Origin: Amaurobius ferox
Taxonomy: Eukaryota; Arthropoda; Arachnida; Araneae; Amaurobiidae
Direction of reading: 5' to 3'
DNA: 64,000 nt
Assembly: GCA_951213105.1 (NCBI GenBank)
Contig: OX578134.1
Coordinates: 135,714,793-135,778,792, forward strand
Shown here: positions 24,131 to 35,657 of the stretch, piece after piece
Layout: every line of letters starts with the position of its first letter
Numbering within the stretch: position 1 is the stretch's first letter
Translations under genes and position numbers: made by a program
Notes under the pieces: generated by a model
What the model saw: only the letters and a program-made list of their open reading frames with translations
Told to the model about the DNA's origin: nothing
Databases searched by the model: none

Positions 24131-24370
24131 GACAAAAGCTCAATATGGGATCAAGATTTCATTTGTAAATTCTGAGTGATTTATGACAGAGGCTGTAAAA
24201 CAGATAGCCCCCTTCTCCCAATAAAAAGAAGAGTGGTGCAACAAGATTATGTGACGAAAAAGTAAGTAAGTCACTGAACTAATCCTGGAGTAGAGAATGA
24301 AAGCGGCCCTAGAAATCTACAAACAAACGATCCAAGGAAAAGCAGTGGCGTCACGATAGTGAGGCAGGGC
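24131..24370 (+). repeat. Local direct duplication, copy 1
   Basis: Shares AGGCTGTAAAACAGATAGCC and CCCTAGAAATCTACAAACAA with 24601-24835, about 470 bases downstream. A GC-rich interlude (24371-24600) separates the two. No frame is conserved between the copies. Confidence 0.75.
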
Positions 24371-24600
24371 GGCCTATAGAGGGACGGGGCGGACACTACT
24401 CAAGTGTGTGTGTGTATGGGGGGAGGGTTTGCGACCCAATTACTTTCTTTTTGGGAGCGAAGAAAGAATACGTGAAAGTTTCTAAAAGAGGGGTAAATCC
24501 AATATCAAGGGGGGCCCTGCGGAAATCGTTTGTAGGCAGGTCCACAATTTATATGGGCGGCCCTGCTTGCGGCTAGTGTGAGGCTAGTAGGGCTAGTGTG

Positions 24601-24835
24601 ACAAAAGCTCATTGTAGAATTGATATTTAATATTAAAATTGCGAGTCATTTATGGTAGAGGCTGTAAAACAGATAGCCCTCATAATACAAAAGTATCGCA
24701 TCAAGATCATGTAACGAAAAGGTGAGCCACTAAAATAATCGTAAAGCAAATAATGAAGACATCCCTAGAAATCTACAAACAAGTCAGGTAAGGGAAAGTA
24801 GTGACGCTACGATATCTGAAGCTAATGAGGCGGAG
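24601..24835 (+). repeat. Local direct duplication, copy 2
   Basis: The diverged partner of 24131-24370, with the same landmark order. Confidence 0.75.
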
Positions 24836-25429
24836 TCCCGATGTAACAACCCTTATCAAAGAAAAGGTGAAATCAGGAGACTAGCTTAAATCTTTAAAGG
24901 TAATGCTTTTAATTTTTACTTTCGTAAAATAAGATAATAGTTTAAGAACGCTCTGATAGAGAAAGCGGCTGATCCCTGTGAGACATTTTTCTATGTGCTA
25001 CATCTTCCCAGAGAAAGACTTTTAAAAAAATTACCTGTACCTAATCAATGACTCAAGTATTTATAAATGAAACAGTGCACGCTAATAAATTTTAAAAGTG
25101 ATGGTGACCAGGTAGCATGAGCAATCAGAAATTTAAAAGTGTGTTACCGTATAACACACTATACAAATTTATTAATAAGTTTCATTAAATAAATTAATTT
25201 CGAGACACCCCTAAATAATTAACACAGATATAATAATATGTTATGTTAAACTATCAAGCAAAAATTGCAGCTGTACATTTCTCGTAACATTTAAAAGTGG
25301 AGTCGTGTTCTGTGATTCACTCATATCTGCTTCAAATAACGTTACCGATCAATTTTTAAAAGTTTGAGAGCAGTTTAAAACTTTTTCTACAGAAGAACCA
25401 CTTGAAGAAAACTACATCTTTACAAATTT
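24836..25429. other. Nothing recognised
   Basis: AT-rich spacer. Confidence 0.45.
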
Positions 25430-25760
25430 TTACGCATTCATTTAAAATCGCTCCTACAAGTATTCATGCGCTTCAAAAGCGTTACAAAATTCTCGGAAGG
25501 TCAGCAATTTAAAGAATAAAGCAGGCAAAAATGACAATTCTTTGAGGGTTAGAAGCAAATCTTCGAACACCTTCCTTGTCCATTTTCACCAAGAAAAGTG
25601 GGTGTTTTTGGCATTTTGCTAAGAGTATCATTCTTATGAGGACATGCTCAGTACCTGTTGTCAACAGAAATATTTTTTTCTCTTTTTGCAAATTGTGGTT
25701 AGTTTCATATTGATCAGAAGAATTTGGCAGAGAAAATGGAAGCGGGAAAATATTCACAAA
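25430..25760. repeat. Dispersed repeat R4, copy 1
   Basis: Landmarks AAGAAAAGTGGGTGTTTTTG, then GGCATTTTGC, then GCAAATTGTGGTTAGT and TATTGATCAGAAG recur in the same order at 40845-41160. The minus strand of both copies gives a weakly similar frame (K.PK.P.FL.K), so an old coding origin is possible but unproven. Confidence 0.6.
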
Positions 25761-25958
25761 AGCATATTATTTACAGATGATTATAGGTAATTATAGAAAT
25801 TTTGATATCATTTTCATCCTGTATCACCATTTGATTTCATATGATGTATTTTATCTCTCTCTTAATATATCGCATTCTCGCTATGTTGTTTCCTTATAAT
25901 ATTAGTATTGCAATTTTTAGAGCACATTATTATGCAATATATATAGATATATATTATA

Positions 25959-26013
25959 TAAAACTTTAAATACAATATTGTTATCCTATTCTATAATTTT
26001 AGCTGATTAATTA

Positions 26014-26047
<34 letters not shown>

Positions 26048-26119
26048 TATATATATATATATTAATTAATTAGCTAAAATTATGAAATAGGATAACAATA
26101 TTGTATTTAAAGTTTTATT
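25959..26119. repeat. Long palindrome with a (TA)n centre
   Basis: The left arm from TAAAACTTTAAATACAATAT through TTTTAGCTGATTAATTAATA is mirrored by the right arm, ending ATATTGTATTTAAAGTTTTA. Arms are about 65-70 bases with very few mismatches around a centre of TA repeats. It could extrude as a cruciform. Confidence 0.9.
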
Positions 26120-27208
26120 GCAAATTGTTATTTTAAATGACTTAAAAATACAAACTTTGTTACATGTCAGACGCCCCGGCCACTTAAATAGCGGCTGCAA
26201 ACCCTAGGGTCAGTCGAGTGACTTGGGTGTTCGACATGTCAGACGCTGTAAAATTTTCTACTTTACTGAGAACAAACACCAAAGCTTATTTCTATAAATA
26301 TATTATTAAATATCTATTTGAAGATAATGTTTATTAATTCCCACCGCAATACAAACATAATTGTAAATAATTTATACAATCAAATGTCAGAAATTAAAAA
26401 AACGAAATGTATGATTAGGAATACTTAAATATAAATTAGTATTAATTTAAATTTTAAATACAAATTAGTGTAAGTAGATTCGTAAGGTTTAAAGCGATTT
26501 TTAAACAGAAAATGTTTAAATATTTTCTTACCTTTCATAAAAGTGTCTCATAAATAAATGTATTCGTTGAACACGTGCTGCCAGAGTTTTACCGGATCAA
26601 CCGCAATTTTGTTGTCTGGAAGTCAACATGCGTATATTGCACATAACGTTGTTCAAGTTTTTATCTACTGTATCAGCCAGAGATGTGGGTAGGGAAACTT
26701 TCCCGGAAATAGAAAATTTTCTGCTATCTTTTCCCGGAAAATTTTCAGCTTTTTCTTTCTTCCTAATTCATTTGAAAATGAAATGTAACAGTTTTTCCAC
26801 ACTGATTTTTGAAATGTAGGTAACTTTACAAGAAGTCTTTGATTATTTAGTTTTCTAATTTTGAAGAGGAAAGCGAGTAATGCTTTATTTTCAAGAAAAG
26901 GGATAGACGAAAACTAGAAGGGATAAAATAGAATAGACAATACCCATTCTGGTAAAACAATAGATACTATTTTAAAAGTCTTTTCTTTTAGAAATTAATT
27001 CTGTAAAATATATGAAAATATAAATATGGAATATTTTTGCAAGTGATTTGGCTGAAGGAAAATACTTTAACTTCACAAATATATGCTTAAAACAGCACTA
27101 AATATATGCTTAACTCAATGTGCACCAAATTATCTCTTTTATCTTATGATACTCACACATTTAATTATATCAGGTGTTTTTTAAACAATTTTCAATATTA
27201 TATATATA
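26120..27208. other. Nothing firm
   Basis: CATGTCAGACGC occurs twice (26164 and 26236), bounding a short GC-rich patch with GACGCCCCGGCCAC. The rest is AT-rich without genes. Confidence 0.45.
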
Positions 27209-28020
27209 GGGTGAAGGAACACCCCTAAATAAGCACTTTTCGTCATACAATGCATGGTCGTAACTCAAGCGGTTAAGCACTAGGGGTTAACATAACACGT
27301 ACTGTTGCATGAAATGATGGAACACGAGAATGACAGAGGAGGTATGAAGAAAGTGAAAAAATTACAGAACACATTTTGACGAACAACTTACAGAAACTGC
27401 TCAAAACAAGAAATCGAAGAAATAATAAAACAAATTGCAATGGAAAACATATAGAAACTGCTCAAAACAGAACATGAATGCAGGCCTCACCCCTGCGATG
27501 TAGCGATCGTCGTACATTGGCGAAAACACCATGCATTTTTCGTACAGCGGCAGCAGCAACAGAAATACTGGCAACAAGATCCTCAACGGAATCGACGGGG
27601 CTATCGTAGCCGATGAGGCTTTCATATGGACCCATAGGAAAAAGCCCAGACATGAGAGATCAGGCGATCGTATCGGTCAAGTGATGGGACCACCCTGACC
27701 AATTTATTATTCTGGGAATGTTGCACCCAAGGCGCTTCACACAGCCACGCTGAAATGGGGTTGCGCTCCGTGGTGTTGGAACCACATACGGATGTGGGCT
27801 TTCCTCGTATTCCCGCCCGCAGCTATGTACATGAAATGCATGTTGGCCTTTTTCTGATTTATGAAGCAATCCATTGCTTCTGAGATCCACGATAGAACTG
27901 ACGACGAGTGCGACAACAGGCTCTTAATGCGTTCGCTGGACAGCGCCCTCTAGCGCTTAACCGCGTGCGTTACGACTATGTATCGCGAAAAGTGCTGTTT
28001 AGGTGTTTGTTCTATCACCC
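27209..28020 (-). mobile_element. DDE transposon derivative (Tc1/mariner-like), 0.8 kb
   Basis: Ends are inverted over about 75 bases: left GGGTGAAGGAACACCCCTAA, then AGCACTTTTCG and GGTCGTAACTCAAGCGGTTA. Right read backwards is GGGTGATAGAACAAACACCT, then AGCACTTTTCG and AGTCGTAACGCACGCGGTTA. TA precedes the left end. The minus strand carries only the C-terminal third of a transposase. It appears non-autonomous and inactive. Confidence 0.7.
27462..27890 (-). pseudogene. Transposase C-terminal fragment
   Basis: Minus-strand frames read CGREYEESPHPYVVPTPRSA and then, after a break, SPVDSVEDLVASISVAAAAV and RRSLHRRGEACIHVLFEQF. The second block matches in style the C-termini of a widespread Tc1/mariner-related family (ETPVDSVEDLVARIS-like, then RCEACI...G..FEQ). 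The catalytic region is scrambled by frameshifts, and the final acidic residue region is not readable. Related fragments lie at 28715-29360 and 58781-59773. Confidence 0.65.
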
Positions 28021-28714
28021 TTTAAAGTTTTGCCTCACCGTTTTGAATCACTCTCTATATGACTGTAGCTCTAATGTAAGAACAAATACTTTTAAAAGTC
28101 ACTGGACATATTATCATAGTTTATATGTAATAATTAAGAATAAGTTCAACATTTTCTGGAAAACTCACTCTAGTGTCCGAATATCTTTCGTTACTTATTT
28201 CAGCTAGCTGCGCCTTGTATTAGGTGCAGTGTTCTTGATAATTCTTCGATTGCATTTATCGCAGATGCTAATTAAACGAAAACATTTTATATATAAAATA
28301 TATTAATAAAATATTAGTGGTACTTATTAACTGTGAGCATAAAAAGTTATTTTATAGATTTAGCAATCTAATGCCCTGTGAGGCAATATAATACTGTTTA
28401 TTTAGGGTCTGTAATGTCTATTTAGGGAGTAAATAATATCTAAATGACTGACGTTACTTATGACCCTTTGACCATAAATAGAATAAAAGACTTGATATGC
28501 AGAGTTAGTGTCGATACGAAATCCACACTGAAGAGTTACTTCAACTTTTGACATTTTATCTGGTTAGTTTTGTATTTGCTGAAATAGCGATTTATAATGA
28601 AATCATCGGATTAAAATTTTACACACTCCTCTCTTTTATATAGAAAATAAACACTAATTCTATACCTTAAGCGAACTCTGAATGAAAGAAAATGGAATAT
28701 ATATATATATATAC
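28021..28714. other. Nothing recognised; short (TA)n at 28698-28712
   Basis: AT-rich. The small TA run lies directly before the next transposon derivative. Confidence 0.5.
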
Positions 28715-29360
28715 ATACAAGGCAATTCATAAAAGATGGGCCAAACTTTAGGAATTGGTAGTACACATCAAACCAAGCATTTTTTGTCATAGTTTACCGG
28801 GTGGGAAATGAAAAGTAACGGCATTACAGGGCGCAAACATAAATTGTTTAACAAACATAAATGTTGTTATTTTCTGGTTGAAGAAGAAAACCACGTATGC
28901 AGATTTTATCTGGGGAAGAAGAAGAACCCTTATGCAAATTTTCGTAACACCGAATGTACGGCCTTATCAGTTTACAGCAATTATTCGCAGCTCCAACTTT
29001 TGAGACGATGAAGGAATTTACAAATAGGGAAAAAGTCGATATGCATTTCATCCGTGGAGCTGCAAATGGGAATGGCAGAGAGACACAACGACTGTGGTTT
29101 CCCAATCGCAAAACATTAGAACGCTTGAAACGGCAGCTCTGTGAATCGGGATCCTTTCTCGCTACCAGGTCTGATGCAGGTCGTACAAAGGGGATATCTT
29201 TTTGTGGAGATATCTCAAGAGTCTTGTCTATGACACTCCACTTGAATATGAAGAGGAACTCGTCTCCAGAATTTCGGCCGTTGCTGGCGAAGAGCGCGAC
29301 GTGTTTGGTCTGTTCGAGTTCGCCAATCCCTCCATCGCCGCTGTGAGACGTGCATTTAGG
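28715..29360 (+). mobile_element. Internally deleted DDE transposon derivative
   Basis: A plus-strand element starts next to (TA)n with AAGGCAATTCATAAAAGATG. Its coding part joins an N-terminal helix-turn-helix segment directly to a transposase C-terminus. No matching right terminal repeat was found; a SINE tail follows at 29391. Inferred to be a deletion derivative that lost the DDE core. Confidence 0.55.
29008..29345 (+). pseudogene. Transposase N- and C-termini fused by deletion (DUF4817-like HTH)
   Basis: MKEFTNREKVDMHFIRGAAN and ESGSFLATRSDAGRTKG resemble the DUF4817-type helix-turn-helix found at the start of a Tc1/mariner-related family. Next, in another frame, comes WRYLKSLVYDTPLEYEEELV, which resembles the segment just after the last catalytic residue, then the C-terminus ISAVAGEERDVFGLFE. 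The D,D,D/E core between them (some 150-200 residues) is missing. No catalysis is possible. Confidence 0.6.
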
Positions 29361-29390
29361 TTACCGGTAGCTCTTTTGAGTCATTACTTA

Positions 29391-29450
29391 TTCTTCTTCT
29401 TTGACCCAGACCGTCCGACCTGCCAGAAAGGTATAAGGTATCTGTTTGGG
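29391..29450 (-). repeat. SINE S1 3'-tail fragment
   Basis: Minus strand reads ACCTTTCTGGCAGGTCGGAC, then GGTCTGGGTCAAAGAAGAAG, the tail of family S1 without head or body. Confidence 0.65.
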
Positions 29451-29654
29451 TTTGAGCCATTACTGTAATTATTTTTTATTAAATGTCATTTTATAACTTC
29501 TAAGTCATTCTTGTGTTTTCACCTCACTTCACCTGTTTCACCATTGAGCGCCCACCCATTTCTTTTGGTTGAAAAGTCTAAAACTATAATTTATTACCAG
29601 TTTATAACTATAATTTATTGCCAAAACAATTAAACATCTCTGTCTCTTGCTCGT

Positions 29655-30466
29655 GTTTTGAACCCAATTACCAACCGTTTACAGACCAACATCATGGACA
29701 TGTAATTACAGGAGACTTTAACATCATTATGGAACCCACACTAAAGAAGATACTTAACTGTGGATCTTAATACAGACTTAGAAATTACTCCTTTTATTCA
29801 ATAAACAGAAAATTCCTCAAGCAATTGCTATTAGTCTTGATAAATGAATAACAAATTATTAAGAAAATACAACTGCCCCACTGAAGCCTTTAAAAGCTGG
29901 CAAGTACAAATGACCTGGTATATAAAAATTTGCTCAATCAATTACTTATACCGTCTTCTCAATATAATTATAAAGACATTTTTAAAGAGATAAACTTACT
30001 GCAGAATAAATTTGCCATTATATATGTAAATAAAGCTGCCAGTAACTATGCGTTTATTTGCAAAAAAGCTTATTTGGAAGAACTTAATAAACAACTCACT
30101 ACATCTGTATCATTATTACCCATACAGCATAGTCAATCAATTATAAGTAAACAAATTAAGCATATTACAAACTTCTCAAACTCAAACATAATCTAAATTT
30201 TCCATACTATTAGATTTAATTCATATACAAATGCAGCTCACAAAAAATACTACCGATTCTAAATCAATATATGTACATTTCACTGAATAGCGAACTCATA
30301 TTATAAAAAATAGCTAGTGGAAAACTTAAAACAACTTCAAAATATTTATGATATTAAAAATTTTAAAGACCTATTTAATAACATAGACATACATGATTTA
30401 TATATAGTAATAAGAAATTTATATGACACATATGGAAAATTTCATCACCTAACAATTCCAAAATTC
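29655..30466 (+). pseudogene. Ancient PLE reverse transcriptase fossil (lineage C)
   Basis: Pieces in changing frames read [13 protein letters not shown], then LRKYNCPTEAFKSWQVQMTW, then motif 1 as KFAIIYVNKAASNYAFICKK. Motif 3 follows as [20 protein letters not shown]. Intact copy 7 has [42 protein letters not shown] and [18 protein letters not shown] in the same order. Motif 2 has been lost, and the copy is cut at about 30466 by an R2 repeat. It differs from lineages A, B and D and is the most decayed PLE here. No (TA)n is left at its 5' end. Confidence 0.75.
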
Positions 30467-31078
30467 TGTGTGTGTGTCTGTCTGTGCAATGTATATATCC
30501 ACTCTAACTCAAAAATTAGTGGACCGAATTTCATAAAATTTGGCAGGTAAGTCACTTGGGTGTGACCCTGGTGCTGATTAGTTTTTAGTATGATTCGGGA
30601 TAAAAGAACCCGCCTTTATTTTGCGGAATGGCCCGCAAAAATTGTCTGTATCCACTCTAGCTGAAAAACTAATGGACCGAATTTCACAAAATTCGGCAGA
30701 TAAGTCGCCTGTGGATACCCTGGTGCTGAATAGATTTTCGTATGATTTGGAGAAAAATAGCCTGCTGTTTTTTGCAAAATGGCCCGCAACAATCGGCAAA
30801 ATCTGAAATAAAAAATTACGTATGCTCAAATATATCCAATAAATGCTTGTTTTATACGTACTTTTTAACGAAGGAAAAAATAAGACCAACCCCATTACAT
30901 TAGGACTAGCCGTTCTTGAGATATTTTAGTATTTTGGTATTTTCTCTACACCACCTTTGAAAATAAGTCCAGTTACCAAATGAGAACGAAAATTGAATTA
31001 AAAGTGAATTAAATTTAATTAAAATAAAGAGAACGTGGATATAAGTCTGCAGGAAAAGTCATCTGCTGCCCACGTCAG
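30467..31078 (+). repeat. R2 repeat copy between two PLE fragments
   Basis: Starts with a short GTGTGTGTCTGTCTGTG tract and then two tandem modules (CCACTCTAACTCAAAAATTA and CCACTCTAGCTGAAAAACTA, each followed by GGACCGAATTTCA). GCCGTTCTTGAGATATTTTA and GTCATCTGCTGCCCACGTCA follow. It lies exactly between a PLE fossil and PLE copy 3 and truncates both. Confidence 0.65.
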
Positions 31079-31433
31079 ATTTTTATGATATAAATTAATA
31101 ACTATCCCTTTAGAAGGTTCAATAATTAGATTATAATCCAAAAAATTAATATTATTACTAATAGTGACTTCATTAGGAATTAATTTCAAGTTATCGAAAT
31201 AGAAATCTATATCTATGACATAGTTGTCAGTAAAAACTAAACAAATCAGATCATCAACATGTCTGTAAATTTTATAATCTGCTGAAGTAAAAGAATTTTC
31301 ATAATGATAAATGTATAAATTAGCTAACATAATGCTAACACAGTCACCTTGTGGAACTCCTGAGACTTGTAAGTATAATATATTACCTTGAAATATATAA
31401 TTATTGAAAAGAACAAGGTGAAGAAATTTAGGA

Positions 31434-31436
<3 letters not shown>
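31079..31436 (-). pseudogene. Penelope-like RT fragment (copy 3, lineage A)
   Basis: On the minus strand it opens directly after (TA)n with [17 protein letters not shown]. Motif 4 follows (VSGVPQGDCVSIMLANLYIY; the usual GGCSSS is altered), then [12 protein letters not shown], where V replaces the second position of YVDD-like boxes after an H. It runs open into LNLIIEPSKGIVINLYHKN-like sequence, where the R2 repeat cuts it at 31078. The frame is uninterrupted but lacks RT motifs 1-3, the thumb and the endonuclease. Confidence 0.8.
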
Positions 31437-31514
<78 letters not shown>

Positions 31515-31539
31515 ATGCATATATATATATATATATACA
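31437..31539. repeat. (TA)n between PLE copy 3 and a long-TIR element
   Basis: Nearly pure TA with a CAATATGCAT interruption at 31511-31520. Confidence 0.9.
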
Positions 31540-32437
31540 CAGGGTGTCCTAAAAGGATTGAAACTCGCTTTAATTATTTATCTGTTGGATATAAGTGGGC
31601 AATGTAGATTGTAAAAATGTTGAAAGTAAGGTAGGAAATAAGACTACGTTAATGAAATAGTCATCCCATTAATTTTCAAAAAGTTATACTTTTTAAATTT
31701 TTATACGACCCCCTTAGATATTTTAAAAAAATTATTAGAAGTTTTTTATTTTTAATACAACAAGATCATTAAAAAACCCGCATAACTGTATCGTTAAAAT
31801 TGAGCGAGTTATATTTAATTGAAAATTGAACATTTTGAATGGGAACCATATATCAAATTAGAATGTAAATTTGTGACATATCACAAAAAGATAAAACCTG
31901 ATGATAATACATAGGATACTCAACCGCGTAGTGAGTACTACTGCTTTATATGATCTCTGTCTGTGTAATGTTTTATTTAGATGCATTTGTCATAAAAAAG
32001 TTTGACACATATTTACGTATTTTTGATCTAAACAATTTCCATCGTCAATTTGTTTATGATCCCTATTTTCACTGATGAAACAGCCTTTCACATGGTACGG
32101 GAAAGTGGCATAAGTCCGATTTTTTCCTTTATCATAATTCAGTTGCGCTTAAAGATACAGATATGCGGGGTTTTTTAATGATCTTGTTGTATTGAAAATA
32201 AAAATTTTCTGATTGACCAAATTTGTCTAAGGGGGTCGTATAAAAATTTTAAGGGGGTCGTATAAGGGGGTCGTATTAGGGGGGTCGTATAAAAATGTTT
32301 AATATTAATGGGAGGCCAATTTCATTAACGTAGTCTTATTTCCTACCTTATTTTCAACATTTTTGCAATTTACATTGCCCACTTATCTCCAACAGGTAAG
32401 TAATTAAAGCGCATTTCAATCTTTTTGGGACACCCTG
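31540..32437. mobile_element. Long-TIR (foldback-type) element, 898 bp
   Basis: The arms, left 31540-31795 and right 32153-32437, are inverted copies. Each starts CAGGGTGTCC, followed by AAGTGGGCAATGTA and GGTAGGAAATAAGACTACGT. The right arm has an internal expansion in which GGGGGTCGTAT occurs four times (32231-32290). (TA)n lies on both sides. The centre, about 350 bases, has no transposase. A solo arm of the same family is at 62150-62355. The CAGGGTGTCC end is mariner-like, but the superfamily is not proven. Confidence 0.75.
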
Positions 32438-32489
32438 TATATATATATATGTGTGTATATATAGACATATACATATATACATTATATGC

Positions 32490-32522
<33 letters not shown>
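32438..32522. repeat. (TA)n at the 5' edge of PLE copy 4
   Basis: TA repeats with ATGTGTGTATAT interruptions. Confidence 0.85.
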
Positions 32523-32523
<1 letters not shown>

Positions 32524-34673
32524 TTATTTTGAAAACTACTATATTAAATCACAGTGTACTCTTTATCCATATGGATTAAATCAAATGTATCTAAATGGTA
32601 ATGTTGTAAAAAATAATTTTGTAGATAATAAACATTCTATTTTTAATCACCTTTTTTTGAAACCCCATTTAAATGATAGTGAATCAATCAAACTCAAAAG
32701 ATTTAAACGAGGAAAGGGACATTCCTTACTTAATGATCATAAATCTGAGATTATAACTCTACATAATCAATTTAATAGAACTTTTCAATGGAAATTCATA
32801 AGATCCTGGGTTTCTGCGGTAAAGAAAAAACATTTAAATAAGGTTTATGCCATTTTTTTAAGATTAAATCTTGCTAATGAACATTTTAATCATATTTTCT
32901 TTGATGCGCTTATTACAAGATCAGAGTTTTTAAATTTAAAACTAAATTAATTTCATTATAATAATACAACTACTAATTCTTATTGTGTTATCTCTTTCAA
33001 ACTTCCTATATATAATTCCATAAATTTTGGACATCTGTTTAACAAATTTAAACATTTATTGTCTATTGGAGATTTATTTGTTTCAAAGACATTCAAATAC
33101 AACAAGCCTATTGGTAGGTCTATATTTAATTATAATGAAGTTTCACAATCGCTCTCTATTGATCATTATTCTCAGTCAATTGTAGATAGTGAATGTATTT
33201 GTAAATTAAACAGATTTGCTAAATTTCTAAATCCAGACTTGGGGCATATAGTTACAGGAGATTTAGACATTGTTAGTGACAATGTGTTAAGAACCATTAT
33301 GTCATTTGGCACTAAATTTAGGATACCTTCTTGTAATAATTCTTTTAAAGTTTTAAAATCAATTAATCTAGATCTTGATAAATATATATATAAATTAGCT
33401 TGTAAATACGCTCTGCCATTAGAGGCATTTAATATGTGGAAATTTACTATATTAGAATCAATTAAAAATGCTATTAGAGATATTAAATTGTCTAGATCTT
33501 TATATAATATTGATAATATTAAACATTCCATTAATGATTTACAAAGATCCTTTGTTATCACCTATGTTGATAAAGCCTCTAATAATTATGCTATTATCTG
33601 TAAAAAATTTTATATTCAATTTCTGTTAGATTATTTAAAAAATAATAGTCTTTTTAAACCTGATTTACATTCCATCAATAGTATTAAATTGAAAATTATC
33701 AATATGTATAGTGATTTAAATATTAAATATAAATATCTTAAATTTCCTTATATAGTGCTTATTCCAAAATTTCATAAAAATCCTATTAAATTTAGAACAG
33801 TTACTAGTGGCCATAATACTTACTCTACTACTGCGAGTAAATTATTTCTAAATTCTTTAAATCTAATAAATAATAGTTTAAGCCAGACTAGCAATAATTA
33901 CCATATTCTAAATAATAGTAAAGAATTAAAGAATAAATTAACATCTCTTAGAAAAATAATAGGATTTCAAACTTTTGATTTTAAAGATCTTTTTAATAAT
34001 ATTAAGATATCTGATCTATATGATGTAATTTTAGCTCTATATAATGCTTATAACACATCTTTCAAATCAAATTAAATTTATAAATTTTCCTAAACTTCTT
34101 CACTTTGTTATTTTCAATAATTATATTTTTCAAGGAAATAAATTATACTTACAAGTCTCAGGAGTTCCACAGGGTGGCTGCAGTAGCAGTTTGCTAGCTA
34201 ATTTATACCTTTATCATTATGAAAAGTCATTTACTTCAATAGATTATACTTTTTACAGATATGTTGATGATCTGATTTGCTTAGTACATACAGTAAATTA
34301 TCTCATAGATATAGATTACTATCCAGACAATTTGGAATTAATTCCTAATGAAGCTACTATTAGTAAAAATGTTAATTTTTTGGATTTAAATATTTTTATT
34401 GATCCTTCTAATAGAATTGTTACAAATTTATATGATAAAAAATACTTTTATAATTTTAATATTAATAAAATCTTACCATTTAATTCCTGTAACTCGATTC
34501 AATTGTTTAGAAATATTATACTCAATCAGCTTTTTAGAATTTATAGATTATCTGATAAAAAATTTCATGCTATGCATATCAATAATCTCAAAATTACTAG
34601 TAATTTATATAAATATCCCTCTTATTTAGTAAATAGTATTGTTAAAAAATTTAAAATAGCTGGATTTTTATAA
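32523..34673 (+). pseudogene. PLE GIY-YIG C-end, linker and RT, lightly damaged (copy 4)
   Basis: The linker reads FQWKFIRSWVSAVKKKHLNK. A TAA at 32948-32950 stands where copy 6 has Gln in KLNQFH; the frame continues unchanged to 34075. RT motif 1 is [20 protein letters not shown], motif 2 [25 protein letters not shown], and motif 3 [14 protein letters not shown] one-base frame change near 34050-34070 then shifts to a frame with motif 4 ([20 protein letters not shown]), motif 5 ([11 protein letters not shown]) and the thumb. The GIY-YIG N-terminal half is absent. Inactive, but recent judging from the slight damage. Confidence 0.85.
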
Positions 34674-35550
34674 TTCTTTTCATAGTATCATATAATTCTA
34701 TTCATAGTATCTTATATTAGCCAGACATCTCCATTCTCTTGTATTTTTTTTTTTTTTTTACATTCCCTTCCACTTCAGCATTACTATTATTTGCCCCTCC
34801 TTTTAGTAGCTCTTTTTGCATATTAATACTTTTTCTTAACATTTCGCTTCACTGTTTTTCAATTCTTATGAATGGCAACAGTAAATGGTTTTTTATTTTT
34901 TCTTTACGAATGGCAACACTGGTCTCTTCTATCAGTGCTCCCTGTATCGACTCGATTGTACATACGCTGTGCTTTTTCTAGGTATTCATTTTTTCTTTTT
35001 TATTTCCTTCTTTATGTATGTCGTCCAAGTAGAAATAGTTTATAGATATAATCTATCTATTTCTTCAGAAACATACATTTTTGTGTTTGCTTCTACAAAA
35101 AACTTGGACATGATTAGATTTTTGTAGAGGTTAACAATTCATGATTTAGGCTTAGAGCCTCGTCCACGTGTATGGCGTTTGTGCTTGATTTCGTTTGCTA
35201 TATTTATTTCGATTCCATACCTTTGTATTATATATTTTTCATTGACTTGTTGATTCGATATTTATTTTATTTATTTTTTTCCATTTGTTTGAGGATTAGT
35301 TGATTTTTACTTTTGTTTTGTAAGCCAGTTAGATAGTTGAATTTAGTTTAAGTTTTTCTTTTTTTGTTTCCATACCTTTTAATGTTGTTCATTTTCTGTA
35401 ACTAGATAGCTTGTGTTTTGTATTTTTATCCATTTGATTGATGATTTGCTGTATTATATTTTATTCTGTGGGTGTTTTAAAAAGTTAGGTTTATCGTGTT
35501 ACATCTTCTTACTTTTCGTTCATTGGATTTTCAAACTTCTATTATTATAC

Positions 35551-35551
<1 letters not shown>
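32523..35551 (+). mobile_element. Penelope-like element copy 4 (lineage A), nearly complete RT plus 3' UTR
   Basis: Bounded by (TA)n on both sides. It begins inside the end of the GIY-YIG domain (FENYYI, cognate with LENEFI of copy 7), carries the whole linker and RT, and ends with a 3' UTR of about 880 bases. The UTR has the shared stem-loop (TATAGATATAATCTAT at about 35042-35056) and ends in the family 3' end TCATTGGATTTTCA. Only one nonsense change and one indel disrupt the RT. Confidence 0.85.
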
Positions 35552-35581
<30 letters not shown>

Positions 35582-35582
35582 C

Positions 35583-35651
<69 letters not shown>

Positions 35652-35657
35652 CATATA
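35552..35657. repeat. (TA)n between PLE copy 4 and a Tigger element
   Basis: TA repeats with CATATATAC interruptions. The Tigger TIR starts immediately after TA at 35656-35657. Confidence 0.9.

Noticed and set aside
25509..25757. 82-residue minus frame in R4 as a gene
   Set aside because: The second R4 copy keeps only weak similarity and is broken, so coding status cannot be supported.
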